Positions 6,399 through 15,502 of a stretch of 15,630 nucleotides of DNA are shown one piece after another. The number at the start of each line of letters is the position of its first letter. Position 1 is the stretch's first letter. The notes under the pieces were generated by a model. The model had not been told where the DNA came from. It saw only the letters and a list, made by a program, of their open reading frames with translations, and did not search any database. The stretch lies in the NCBI GenBank assembly GCA_900556545.1, contig USPE01000018.1:1-15630 (forward strand), written 5' to 3'. Source of the stretch: an uncultured Peptococcaceae bacterium. Lineage in GTDB: Bacteria > Bacillota > Peptococcia > Peptococcales > Peptococcaceae. A program made the position numbers and the translations under genes.

Positions 6399-9300
6399 CT
6401 ACAGCAATCTGTCTCCGGCTAATACTTCATATAATGTTGTTTTCAAAATATCTACATCAATGGGTTTGGCAATGTGAGCAGTCATTCCTGCCGCAGAAGC
6501 AGCCTGAATATCATCGGCAAAGGCATTGGCGGTCATGGCAATAATAGGAATTTCGGCAGCATCCTTCCGCTCCAAACTGCGAATAGCCCGAGTTGCTTCA
6601 TAGCCGTTCATCTCCGGCATCTGAATATCCATCAGCACTGCATCATAAGTACCGCGCTCTGCCTTTTCAAAGGCCTGCACAACCTGACGTCCGTCTGTTG
6701 CAACAACAAAGTCAGCTCCATACAGTTCCAACAATCCGCACAAAATTTCAGCATTAATGCCGTTGTCTTCTGCAATTAAAAAACATCGACCGGCAAACAG
6801 CTGCTGTCCTTCTATGGATGCATTGGCTGTAATCTCTGGTATAAATGCACAATCCTCTGTAACGGCTTCAAACTCTAACTCCACATGAAAGACGGTACCT
6901 TCCCCCAGTTGACTTTCCACCAAAATAGTTCCGTTCATCAAATCGGTCAACCCTTTTACAATGCTCAGCCCCAAACCGGTTCCTTCTGTAGACGCTGCGC
7001 CATCGCTGCGCGAAAACGGTTCAAAAATACTGGTAAGGTATTCTTTTTTTATTCCAACCCCTGTATCGCGCACAATAAACTGATACCGGATATCGGACGG
7101 CATTTGAGCCGCTATCTCTTTTACTGCAAAAATAACTTTCCCGCCGCTGGGCGTAAACTTAACCGCATTGCTAAGCAAGTTAATCAAAATTTGATTAATC
7201 CGCAGACTATCGCCATAAAAATACTGATGCTTCATATTCTGCACTTCGATGGTATATTCCAGCCCGGCATTCTTAGCCTGCGGATTCAAAATGACAGAAA
7301 TTTGTTCGATTAGTTCATAAATAGAAAGCTTTTGGCGATTCAAGGTAATTTTGGAATGTTCAATTTTGCTCATATCCAGCACATCATTCACCAAACTCAG
7401 CAAATATTTGGAAGATAGAGTTATTTTCTGCAAGCAGTCCGCCACTCTTTTTTCATCGTTTAAATGCGCCGTAGCTAAGGCCGTCATGCCAATAATGGCA
7501 TTCATTGGTGTTCGGATATCATGACTCATGGACGAGAGAAATTCACTTTTTGCCTTGCTGGCTTTTTCGGCAAGGGCCAACGCCTGCTCCAATTCGGTTT
7601 TTGTCTGCCGCTCCCGTTTTAAAATATCGGTCACATCGGCACGCACCATACAAATGGTGCTGTGATTTTCATCGCCCCAAAGAACATTGACCTGCTTATA
7701 GCGAATATCGCCGTTGGAAACATGGGTAAACACAAAATCATAGCCGCCCGGCTGCTTCTCCAATGCTTTTTGCACATGAACCAGCTCTAACTGTTCTAAT
7801 ACCTTTTCCTGTTCTTCTTCTATCACGTAATCAGCAACAAAACCTCTTACCGCCTGATCATAATCATTGGAGCTGTACGGCTGCAATTTTTCCAATACTG
7901 TTTTGCGGGTGTACATCACAAACCGACCGGTTCCTACATAGATAAATTCTGCCAAATCAAAGGTATAGGCAATCATATTTAAAAGTCCCTGCTGCTCCCG
8001 CAAGGATTCAGTAATATCCGTTTCCGCCAGAAAAATTCGTCCAATCCGAAGATCGGCAGCAGAAATGACAAGATTTTTTGTGCGAATTTCACGATTTTCA
8101 TCCATAATAGAAAAGGTTATCGTATAGGCCTGTTCTTTTTGCAGCCTTGCAATTATGGTGTCCCGTTGTAATTCCCGTTCAGTAGAAACTTGATCCCGCG
8201 GAACCACCTGTTTACCGCAAAAATACTGCACCCATTGGGAATAGCTTTTCCACTGATTGATAGTATCGTCGTCTTGGTAATGATTGGACAAAATGCGGTA
8301 GCTATCTTTTATCAAATCTACATCCGCTATAAAATCATATCCGGCAGCGGATAACTGCTGTAAAATATGCTCCGAAATCACATTCTCGGTAACATCCGTT
8401 ACTGCCAAAATCCCCGTTACGTCGCCAGTATCCGGTGTGGAAACCAGATTCATTTTTACTTGCACATAACGGTACTCTGTCTCTTTAGGAAACTGCACAA
8501 AGCAAGTCACAATTTGTTCTCTTTCACCGCGGAGAAAAGCGTTCAAGGCAGGCTGATTCAAATATATCTGGCAAAACTTCTCGCGCTCTGCCTCATCAAC
8601 AATTAATGTGGATAAACCAGTAAAAAAATCATTTCGATTGGTACCAAACTGATGCAGCAAGTCCGAATCAGTGTAGTCAATGATATCAATAATACGGCCC
8701 TGGGTTACGTTGCAATGACCGATAATCAGCATTTCCGGCCCTTGGGTGCGATAGTGCTGCATAATTAAATCATTATACTGTTTGCGCAGCAACTCCTGTT
8801 CCGCTTTATCTGCACTGTAATCATAATAAACAGCACAGATTCTGGTTTCTCCGCCTTCATGTTTACTGAAAGACAGCTTTACCTTTACCCAAATATATTG
8901 CCCATGCCCCCGCAGCTGCCGCAAGGTCATTTCACACTGATTGGTTTTATCCTCAATACACTGCTGCATTTGCGCCATAACCTGACTCCGGTCCTCGGCA
9001 TGAACAGTAGACAGAATATTATCTTGATACAAATTCCAAACCACACTTGCCGGCATGTCCATCAGGGCATAAATACCATCAGATATATATTCCGGCTGGC
9101 ATCTGCCATCATCATAATAGCATAGCACCACCACGCCGCCGGGCAAATTTTTGACCATTGTTTCAAAATATTGTTCCAGCCGCTTTTTCTCATTGCGATT
9201 TTTCGTTTCTTCGGTAATATCACGAATAAATACAATATAAGACGGAATCCCGTTCCACTCATATTCCTGATATCGGACAGCACAGAATTTTTCTTCGCCG

Positions 9301-9926
9301 GGAATATAAATCTCATGCTCCTGGTTTTCTGCCGCATAACGATGAATAAAGCAATGTTCGCATACTTCTTTTTTGCCATACAATGCCATGTAGCATTTTT
9401 GTCCTGTATAAAAAAGATCCCGCTTTTGTTGTAATTCACTGACTTCATTGGCATACAGCAATTCAAAGTTATCCTGTCGAATTACATAAATACCCATAGC
9501 TGATTCATCGGCAATACTCTGAAATAAAGAGGTTTCATCAGGCAAATAGGTAAAAATGGCATTAAAGACCGCTTGTCCATCTGTTACTACCGCCTGCCCC
9601 TGCAGCTGAATCCAGACCACCGTTCTGTCTTTTTTCCAAATCCGATAAGATATATTTAAAATTTTATGACTATCGCAAGCTGCTGCCACCGCTTTCCAAA
9701 TCCGTTCTTCATCCATCGCATATAAAACGCCCAGCGGATTTTTCTGCAAGATTGGTTCAAATTCCTCTGCATCATAACCAAACAACCTGACAAAGCCATT
9801 GGAATAAGATATGGGAATCAACGTATTTTCTTTTATTCGGTAACTTACAACGCCCCCTGGAAACGCGTCCATAAATTCCAGTCGTTCGGCGGAAAACACT
9901 ACTGACGTTGTTTCTCCCATTAGCAC
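6399..9926 (-). CDS. Cytoplasmic multi-PAS hybrid histidine kinase with one receiver
   Basis: This soluble sensor kinase of 1175 residues (numbered from GTG 9926) has no visible membrane segment. In order it has about six PAS-like modules: 18-125, 135-238 (with C178, C189-x-x-C192 and C215), 255-370, 395-520, 525-650 and 655-775. Several end in the D-(V/I)-T-(E/D) signature. A short coiled coil leads to the HisKA domain with phospho-acceptor His802 (SMSHDIRTPMN). The ATPase domain follows, with N box NLLSNAVKF, DTGVGI and GTGLGL. The C-terminal receiver (about 1047-1170) has acceptor Asp1100 (VLMDIQMPEM). It lacks an HPt domain, which the preceding gene supplies. GGAGGG (9933-9938) lies 7 bases before GTG 9926. 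An ATG two codons on (9920) overlaps the HPt stop as TAATG, so either start is possible and coupling is likely. The signal sensed is unknown. Confidence 0.9.
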   Translation of the reverse strand: MLMGETTSVVFSAERLEFMDAFPGGVVSYRIKENTLIPISYSNGFVRLFGYDAEEFEPILQKNPLGVLYAMDEERIWKAVAAACDSHKILNISYRIWKKDRTVVWIQLQGQAVVTDGQAVFNAIFTYLPDETSLFQSIADESAMGIYVIRQDNFELLYANEVSELQQKRDLFYTGQKCYMALYGKKEVCEHCFIHRYAAENQEHEIYIPGEEKFCAVRYQEYEWNGIPSYIVFIRDITEETKNRNEKKRLEQYFETMVKNLPGGVVVLCYYDDGRCQPEYISDGIYALMDMPASVVWNLYQDNILSTVHAEDRSQVMAQMQQCIEDKTNQCEMTLRQLRGHGQYIWVKVKLSFSKHEGGETRICAVYYDYSADKAEQELLRKQYNDLIMQHYRTQGPEMLIIGHCNVTQGRIIDIIDYTDSDLLHQFGTNRNDFFTGLSTLIVDEAEREKFCQIYLNQPALNAFLRGEREQIVTCFVQFPKETEYRYVQVKMNLVSTPDTGDVTGILAVTDVTENVISEHILQQLSAAGYDFIADVDLIKDSYRILSNHYQDDDTINQWKSYSQWVQYFCGKQVVPRDQVSTERELQRDTIIARLQKEQAYTITFSIMDENREIRTKNLVISAADLRIGRIFLAETDITESLREQQGLLNMIAYTFDLAEFIYVGTGRFVMYTRKTVLEKLQPYSSNDYDQAVRGFVADYVIEEEQEKVLEQLELVHVQKALEKQPGGYDFVFTHVSNGDIRYKQVNVLWGDENHSTICMVRADVTDILKRERQTKTELEQALALAEKASKAKSEFLSSMSHDIRTPMNAIIGMTALATAHLNDEKRVADCLQKITLSSKYLLSLVNDVLDMSKIEHSKITLNRQKLSIYELIEQISVILNPQAKNAGLEYTIEVQNMKHQYFYGDSLRINQILINLLSNAVKFTPSGGKVIFAVKEIAAQMPSDIRYQFIVRDTGVGIKKEYLTSIFEPFSRSDGAASTEGTGLGLSIVKGLTDLMNGTILVESQLGEGTVFHVELEFEAVTEDCAFIPEITANASIEGQQLFAGRCFLIAEDNGINAEILCGLLELYGADFVVATDGRQVVQAFEKAERGTYDAVLMDIQMPEMNGYEATRAIRSLERKDAAEIPIIAMTANAFADDIQAASAAGMTAHIAKPIDVDILKTTLYEVLAGDRLL

Positions 9927-10291
9927 TCGGCTCCCTCCGTCAACTGCTGATACAGTTGCGTTACCTTTTCATACTCCTGTTGGATTATCTGATACAACGC
10001 TGTATAATCTGTGTCCCCATCATCTAACCGCAGCGGTTCTACAATATTGCACACAGCATCATACAACGGATCCAAACCCATGTTGCCGGTTACACCTTTC
10101 AGCGTATGTGCCGCTTCAAAAGCTGCTCTCCACTCCTGATTTTCAATGGCTGTTCCCAGCAAACACATATTTTCATCCTGGAAAAACATTTTTAAAAGCC
10201 GCAAATACATGCTTTCATTTCCTAAAAACCGTCCTAATGTATTATCATAATTTCCGCCATAGGCTTCAAATATTTCTTTAAATTGACTCAT
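9920..10291 (-). CDS. Stand-alone histidine phosphotransfer (HPt) protein
   Basis: This 123-residue, mostly helical protein carries the HPt signature AAHTLKGVTGNMGL with the expected phospho-accepting His62. HPt proteins shuttle phosphoryl groups between receiver domains of hybrid kinases and response regulators. It lies between two hybrid kinases that have receivers but no HPt of their own, so it is the likely shared relay of both and the donor to the EAL response regulator encoded first in the operon. The start is 5 bases after the upstream kinase stop, with AAGGG overlapping that gene's last codons as ribosome site. Its stop overlaps the next gene's ATG (TAATG). No output domain is present. 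Confidence is high in the family and moderate in the partner assignment. Confidence 0.9.
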   Translation of the reverse strand: MSQFKEIFEAYGGNYDNTLGRFLGNESMYLRLLKMFFQDENMCLLGTAIENQEWRAAFEAAHTLKGVTGNMGLDPLYDAVCNIVEPLRLDDGDTDYTALYQIIQQEYEKVTQLYQQLTEGAEC

Positions 10292-10296
10292 TTACG

Positions 10297-13200
10297 TCAC
10301 CCTTCTTTCTGAACAATAAAATGATACAATGTTTGATACAACCGTTCAGCATCAATGGGCTTTGCCAAATGGGCATTCATGCCCGCTGCTCTGCTTTTTT
10401 CAATATCATCTTCAAAGGCATTGGCTGTCATGGCAATAATCGGTATGGTCGCAGCATCGTCATTGCTGAGATGGCGAATATGACTGGCAGCAGTTAAACC
10501 ATCCATTAACGGCATACGAATATCCATCAAAATTGCATCATAATAACCGGCTTCTGATTTATTAAACTGCTCCAATGCCCGCAATCCATTTTCTGCTGTA
10601 TCCACCACAATACCGGTACTTTTTAACAACAGCTGCGCCACCTCTGTATTGATTGGATTATCCTCCACCAGCAGCAGCCGCTTTCCTGTAAAATCATACT
10701 CGGTAATCACCTGTTTTTTCTGCGTTTCGTTCTTACCCAAAGCTTTGGTAAATGCCGAAATCAAAGAAGATTTAAACATGGGTTTATTCATCAGCAAATT
10801 GACACCCGCTGTTTTTGCATCCTGTTCAATAAAAGTCCAATCATAGGCGGTCATAATAATAATGGTAATATCGGCTCCCACTGCTTCACGAATCTTTCGC
10901 GTGGTTTCTATCCCATCCATATCCGGCATTTTCCAGTCGATCAAAATCATATCATAATGATCGCCGCTTTCCCAGCAGGTTTTTATTTTTTCCACTGCTT
11001 TTAAGCCGCTGTCCACCCATTCAGCAGAAACACCCATATCCCATAAGGTAAACACAGCACTTTTGCAGACAGCCACATCATCATCTACCACCAGTGTTTT
11101 CAGATGGGAAAAATCATAATCTTGCTCTTTCTGCACAGCTAACTGCGGTTCCTGCTCTACAACTCCCACTTTTACATCTACAGTAAACTCGGTACCCAAA
11201 CCTTTGATAGAGCGTACTGTAATTTCTCCATCCATCAAATCCACAATATTTTTGGAAATAGCCAATCCCAAACCGGTGCCGCCATACAACGCTGTAGTAC
11301 CGGTAGATTCTTGCACAAACGGCTCAAAAATATGAGATAAAAACTCTTCTCCCATGCCAACGCCAGTATCACTGATGATAAACCGCAGCTCCGCATTATA
11401 CTGCGTTCTTTTCTTTTGGGATATCAAAAAGCTTACTTTACCACCCTCAGCAGTAAACTTAATGGCATTGCTCAATATATTCAGCAGCACCTGCTGCAGC
11501 TTCATGGAATCACCAATATAAACGTCCTCCAGCATAGGATCCACTACACATTCATATTCCAGTCCTTTACCGCTGGCCTGCCCGTAGCAAATAGAATTAA
11601 TACCAGTGATAAATTCCTGCACAGGAATTTCTTCCTTTTTTAATAACATCTTTCCGCTTTCAATACGGCTCATATCTAAAATATCATTAATCAATGACAG
11701 CAAAAACCGAGAGGACATCTCAATCTTGGCAATACATTCTTCTATTACAGTATCATCGCCAATGGAACGCGCTGCAATGGTACTCATACCAATAATGGCA
11801 TTCATCGGTGTTCTGATTTCATGACTCATTCGCGATAAAAATTCTGATTTCGCCACATTGGCTTGCCGCGCTGCTTTTAACGCTGCCGCCAGTTCTTCAT
11901 TTTGCCGCTGTTCCTTCCGCACCACGTTGGTCACATCACTGCAGGCCATACAAACCCGATGCAATTCCTTACTAATATAAAAAATCAGGAACCGTTTTAC
12001 ATGAACTTCACCAAGTGTATCTTTTATTTCTGCAATAAAGCTATAGGCGTTTTGCTGCTCCAATTGCTCTTTCATATAAGAAAAATCGAACTGTTCCCGA
12101 TATTCTTTTTCTTTATCGGGATTGACATATTTTTCTGTAATTTCAGCAACAACATCCTGAAACATACCAACGGAAGGTATCGCAGAACTGTATTCTTCTA
12201 TACAGGATATTAAATGATAACTGCCCTGGGCTACATCAATATCCGCGATAATATCATATTCCAATTCGGCAATGCGATCCAGCAGCGTTTCTTGCAGCCG
12301 TTTTTCTGTAATGTCCACCGTGTAAAAGAAAACAACCAGATCGCCATCATCCGGCTGCAAATACAAACGGAAATTGGTGTTTACCCAAAACACCGTCCCA
12401 TCATTTCGCCTTCTTAAAAAGGTAAACTGATAGTCTGCCCGCCCGCTGGAAAAAGCTGCAATAACCTGTTCTCTATTCAGTTCCCTGCGGATTCGATCAC
12501 CATAAGCTGTATCTACCGCAGAAGCTGCCAAATTTTCGATTGTCTGGTCATAGGTGTCGCCAATATTGGAAACTGCCAGATTGGCTGTGGTAATATAACT
12601 TTCCAGACAGTTTTTGCTGACATTGATTCTGCCCTGGAACACGCCTTCTGTAGAAGAAATTTCTGTAAAATAGGCCATTTCTTTTTCATAAATTTCCTTT
12701 TCCCTGTCCTGGCGTTTCTTTTCCTCTGTAATATCAATGCAAACCGAATTGATAGCCAACCGTCCATCCTCAGCAATCACTTTCCGTCCCATGTCATGCA
12801 CCCAGATATAAGAGCCATCTTTCTTTTTCATGCGGTACTCCACTACATATCCGTCTGCCTGCCCCAGCTGCTCCATGACACTTTTGTCCACAGCCTCTTG
12901 TTCATCCGGATGCATACAATTTTTAACAAGTCCGCCGATATCCTTGACAAACTCTTCTTCTGTTTCATATCCCAAATAGTGCAGCATCTGCCGATTAATA
13001 AAATAAAAAGGAAAATCTTCTTCTATGTAGCCGCCCATCATACCGCCCGGCAGAGAATCACTGAGCAGTTCCTGCCGCTGCTGCGTAATATTTTTCATCA
13101 CCAATGCCTGCGGATAATGCTCACCGTCCTGCTGATGACGTCCCGGTTCAGAAATATGAAGACTGCGGATTTCCCAATGGCCCTGTTCATTTTTTACAAT

Positions 13201-13518
13201 GATAAAAACGCTGCGCAAATACCAGGTATACATGGTATTTTGCATTGTCAGTTCAACCGACACTTCCCAAACATGCTTTGCCAATTCAAACTGATGAATC
13301 AAAGAGAGGTTTAACTGAAACGGTTCCGGTATCTGTTCAATATCTTTTCGGATATATTCCTCCATAGCCATTTTTCCTCTGACGATTTCAGAAACGCTGG
13401 TTCCAACAAATCCAATGTCCTCAGCCAAAAATTTAGCAGTATCCACAAAATTTCGTTCTATAAACCAAGCGCGGCAAAACTGCCGCACTATATTTTTGAC
13501 AATATCTTCTTCTATCAT
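10297..13518 (-). CDS. Hybrid histidine kinase with NTF2-like N-terminus and two receivers
   Basis: This soluble hybrid kinase has 1073 residues. Residues about 8-130 resemble an NTF2/SnoaL-like pocket fold (FCRAWFIERNFVDTAKFLAE, later MAMEEYIRKDIEQIP and TWYLRSVFIIVKNEQGHWEI), which in other proteins binds small molecules. PAS-like modules follow at about 150-268 (KKKDGSYIWVHDMGRK), 285-400 (RRRNDGTVFWVNTNF) and 405-530. The HisKA acceptor is His566 (RMSHEIRTPMN). The ATPase domain has NILSNAIKF, DTGVGMG and GTGLGL. Receiver 1 (about 808-925) has Asp861 (ILIDWKMPDMDG), and receiver 2 (about 945-1070) has Asp999 (ILMDIRMPLMDG); both keep the acidic pair and the KP lysine. There is no HPt domain. 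AGGAG lies 8 bases before the ATG, and the gap from the previous gene is 24 bases. The catalytic core closely resembles that of the second kinase, suggesting an old duplication. The ligand is unknown. Confidence 0.9.
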   Translation of the reverse strand: MIEEDIVKNIVRQFCRAWFIERNFVDTAKFLAEDIGFVGTSVSEIVRGKMAMEEYIRKDIEQIPEPFQLNLSLIHQFELAKHVWEVSVELTMQNTMYTWYLRSVFIIVKNEQGHWEIRSLHISEPGRHQQDGEHYPQALVMKNITQQRQELLSDSLPGGMMGGYIEEDFPFYFINRQMLHYLGYETEEEFVKDIGGLVKNCMHPDEQEAVDKSVMEQLGQADGYVVEYRMKKKDGSYIWVHDMGRKVIAEDGRLAINSVCIDITEEKKRQDREKEIYEKEMAYFTEISSTEGVFQGRINVSKNCLESYITTANLAVSNIGDTYDQTIENLAASAVDTAYGDRIRRELNREQVIAAFSSGRADYQFTFLRRRNDGTVFWVNTNFRLYLQPDDGDLVVFFYTVDITEKRLQETLLDRIAELEYDIIADIDVAQGSYHLISCIEEYSSAIPSVGMFQDVVAEITEKYVNPDKEKEYREQFDFSYMKEQLEQQNAYSFIAEIKDTLGEVHVKRFLIFYISKELHRVCMACSDVTNVVRKEQRQNEELAAALKAARQANVAKSEFLSRMSHEIRTPMNAIIGMSTIAARSIGDDTVIEECIAKIEMSSRFLLSLINDILDMSRIESGKMLLKKEEIPVQEFITGINSICYGQASGKGLEYECVVDPMLEDVYIGDSMKLQQVLLNILSNAIKFTAEGGKVSFLISQKKRTQYNAELRFIISDTGVGMGEEFLSHIFEPFVQESTGTTALYGGTGLGLAISKNIVDLMDGEITVRSIKGLGTEFTVDVKVGVVEQEPQLAVQKEQDYDFSHLKTLVVDDDVAVCKSAVFTLWDMGVSAEWVDSGLKAVEKIKTCWESGDHYDMILIDWKMPDMDGIETTRKIREAVGADITIIIMTAYDWTFIEQDAKTAGVNLLMNKPMFKSSLISAFTKALGKNETQKKQVITEYDFTGKRLLLVEDNPINTEVAQLLLKSTGIVVDTAENGLRALEQFNKSEAGYYDAILMDIRMPLMDGLTAASHIRHLSNDDAATIPIIAMTANAFEDDIEKSRAAGMNAHLAKPIDAERLYQTLYHFIVQKEG

Positions 13519-13542
13519 CCACGTCTCTCCTAATTGTATACC

Positions 13543-15225
13543 TTACTTTATCCCCTTGGTCGAATCCAACTGCTGCAGCAACTGTTCAAAGGCTGTATCA
13601 GGCATTGGTTTTGCCAGATAATAGCCCTGTACATAATCACACCCTAGTTCGCCCAACCGTTCCAATTGTTCTTCAGTTTCCACACCTTCTGCCACAACAT
13701 ACAGATTCATCCAGTGGGCCAACTCCATAATAAACCGCAAGATACCTTGTTCTGCCGGTTTTGCCATTTCATTCTGAATAAATTTCATGTCCAGCTTTAG
13801 AACATCCAACGGCAGCTGGTTCAGCATATTTAAAGAAGAATAGCCGCTGCCAAAGTCATCCATCTCAACCAGAAATCCCAGGTCACGCAGATTCCCCATG
13901 GTTTCTATAATTTGTTTGGGATCCTCTGTATAAGCACTTTCCGTTACTTCCAGATGAATGCGGGAAGGTTCCAGTTCATAGGTTTCTACCAATCCTTTCA
14001 GCATATCAGCCAGATTAACATTATAAATATCCGCCCTAGATACATTTACTGACACTGGAATGGAACGCAGTCCTTTTTGATCCCACTCGTGCAGCAGCAT
14101 ACAAACCTTTTTCCAGACATATTGGTCCAATTTAGTGATAAATCCGTTCTTTTCAAACAGAGGAATAAATTCTCCCGGCGATTGAAATCCCCATTCCGGA
14201 TGAATCCAGCGAACCAATGCCTCTGCACCGCACAGCTCTCTGGTAATGGTTTTATATTTTGGCTGTAAATATACAACAAATTGCTCCTCTAAAAGGGCTT
14301 TCTCCATCTCATCGGTAATTTCCTGATTGCGCAAAAGTTGGTTCCGCAGTGCAGCATCATAATAAGAAAAATATTTTCCATACTGCCCCTTGATACTGCG
14401 CGCAGCCAACAGCGCTCTGTCACACATCTGCTCTACAGGAACATTTTCGGCAGAAGAAATGGCATATACACCCCACTTCAAAGAAACATTTTTCACTTTT
14501 GTCAACGCATTAATTTGAGCGTTAATCTGTGCAAATAATTCATCGGTGTATTCCTCATCATGCTCCATCAAACAGGCAAACTGATCAGCATGAAAATGAC
14601 TGCAAATACCATGAGCATTTACATACTGGGTATAAATTTGAGCGATCCCGCATAGCAAAGCATCTCCAGCAGGCACACCAAATACATCGTTAATTAGTTT
14701 AAAATTTTCAATATCAGAACAAACAATATCATACTGTTTGTCTGGATTTTTCAAAATAAATTCCTTAGCGCTTTTATAGAAATATTCTTTCCCATAAAGA
14801 CCGGTCAGCCTGTCATATTTGAACTGATTCACCATAGCAGCTGTTTCCCGCAGATTAATGATGCTGGCAACCCGATGTAAAATAATCTGCGGTTTATATG
14901 GTTTGCCAACAAAATCAGCCGCTCCCTGCGACAAAGCGGCCACTTCATCCGATTCCCCATCATTCTGTGTTGTCACGATAACAGGAACCGATGCATAATT
15001 TGGATTTTCCTTTACAATGGATAAAAACGTATATCCATCCATAACCGGCATAATGATATCCAATAAAATCAAAGATATCTCATCTTTGTACTGTTCTAAA
15101 ACACAAAGTGCTTCCTGGCCATTTTCTGCCTCTAAAACTTCATACTGAGAAGCCAGAATACTGGCTAACATGGCTCGATTAATGTTGTTGTCTTCTACAA
15201 CCAAAATTTTTTTCTTTGACATCAT
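13543..15225 (-). CDS. Response regulator with receiver, degenerate GGDEF and EAL domains
   Basis: This 560-residue protein is the probable output of the operon's phosphorelay. The receiver (about 5-125) has Glu11-Asp12 and phospho-acceptor Asp56 (LILLDIIMPVMDG). The GGDEF domain (about 135-295) is degenerate: the active-site loop reads HADQF (212-216) instead of GGDEF, so cyclase activity is not expected, though it may still bind nucleotide as a regulator. The EAL domain (about 305-550) looks catalytically intact: EALVRW from Glu335, NVS, EVTES, DDFGSGYSS, LDMKF, AEGVET and QGYYLAKPM. It should hydrolyse c-di-GMP to pGpG under control of receiver phosphorylation. AGAGGA lies about 9 bases before the first ATG; a second ATG follows directly. 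It is first in the operon, behind a good promoter. Without a DNA-binding domain, its effect must be through c-di-GMP levels or protein contacts. Confidence 0.92.
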   Translation of the reverse strand: MMSKKKILVVEDNNINRAMLASILASQYEVLEAENGQEALCVLEQYKDEISLILLDIIMPVMDGYTFLSIVKENPNYASVPVIVTTQNDGESDEVAALSQGAADFVGKPYKPQIILHRVASIINLRETAAMVNQFKYDRLTGLYGKEYFYKSAKEFILKNPDKQYDIVCSDIENFKLINDVFGVPAGDALLCGIAQIYTQYVNAHGICSHFHADQFACLMEHDEEYTDELFAQINAQINALTKVKNVSLKWGVYAISSAENVPVEQMCDRALLAARSIKGQYGKYFSYYDAALRNQLLRNQEITDEMEKALLEEQFVVYLQPKYKTITRELCGAEALVRWIHPEWGFQSPGEFIPLFEKNGFITKLDQYVWKKVCMLLHEWDQKGLRSIPVSVNVSRADIYNVNLADMLKGLVETYELEPSRIHLEVTESAYTEDPKQIIETMGNLRDLGFLVEMDDFGSGYSSLNMLNQLPLDVLKLDMKFIQNEMAKPAEQGILRFIMELAHWMNLYVVAEGVETEEQLERLGELGCDYVQGYYLAKPMPDTAFEQLLQQLDSTKGIK

Positions 15226-15300
15226 TTATTTTTTTCCTCTTATTTTATTTATCATCAACAAAAACTGTTACAGGAATATCCATTTTTTCTGTTATGGAAT

Positions 15301-15329
15301 ATTGTAGCATAACCAAAATAATTGTGCAA
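15301..15329 (-). promoter_or_regulatory. Promoter of the four-gene signalling operon
   Basis: On the minus strand TTGCAC (15324-15329) is 17 bp from TACAAT (15301-15306), preceded by TGC (extended -10). The predicted start is near 15294, giving a leader of about 70 bases. No internal promoter or terminator is obvious across the next 9 kb, so the four genes are probably cotranscribed. Confidence 0.7.
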
Positions 15330-15394
15330 TCGCAATACCTAAATTCTAAATTTTCTTCTAAATATTGCAAAATATTTTTAAAATTCTCCAAAAA

Positions 15395-15451
15395 TAAAAA
15401 GAGATTTTGTTATAATAGTACCTTTTTCAAAGGACATATCAAACAAAATCT
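15395..15451 (-). terminator. Terminator of the right-edge gene
   Basis: A 10-bp stem (AGATTTTGTT 15402-15411, AACAAAATCT 15442-15451) encloses a second small stem (CCTTT/AAAGG at 15421-15433). T-rich tails follow on both strands. It lies about 50 bases after the right-edge gene and about 70 bases before the operon promoter, separating the two units. Confidence 0.6.
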
Positions 15452-15502
15452 TTTTTTATTTTCAACTAATATAATTTATTCGACCATAGCTGCGACACAT
15501 TT

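Noticed and set aside
2093..14538. Numerous 60-170 residue open frames opposite guaA, ftsK and the signalling genes
   Set aside because: They are antisense or out-of-frame shadows of long, clearly recognisable genes, and lack ribosome sites and family motifs.
15405..15416. Plus-strand extended -10 promoter (TGTTATAAT)
   Set aside because: It lies within a terminator stem and loop, has no -35 match, and no plus-strand gene follows in the window.
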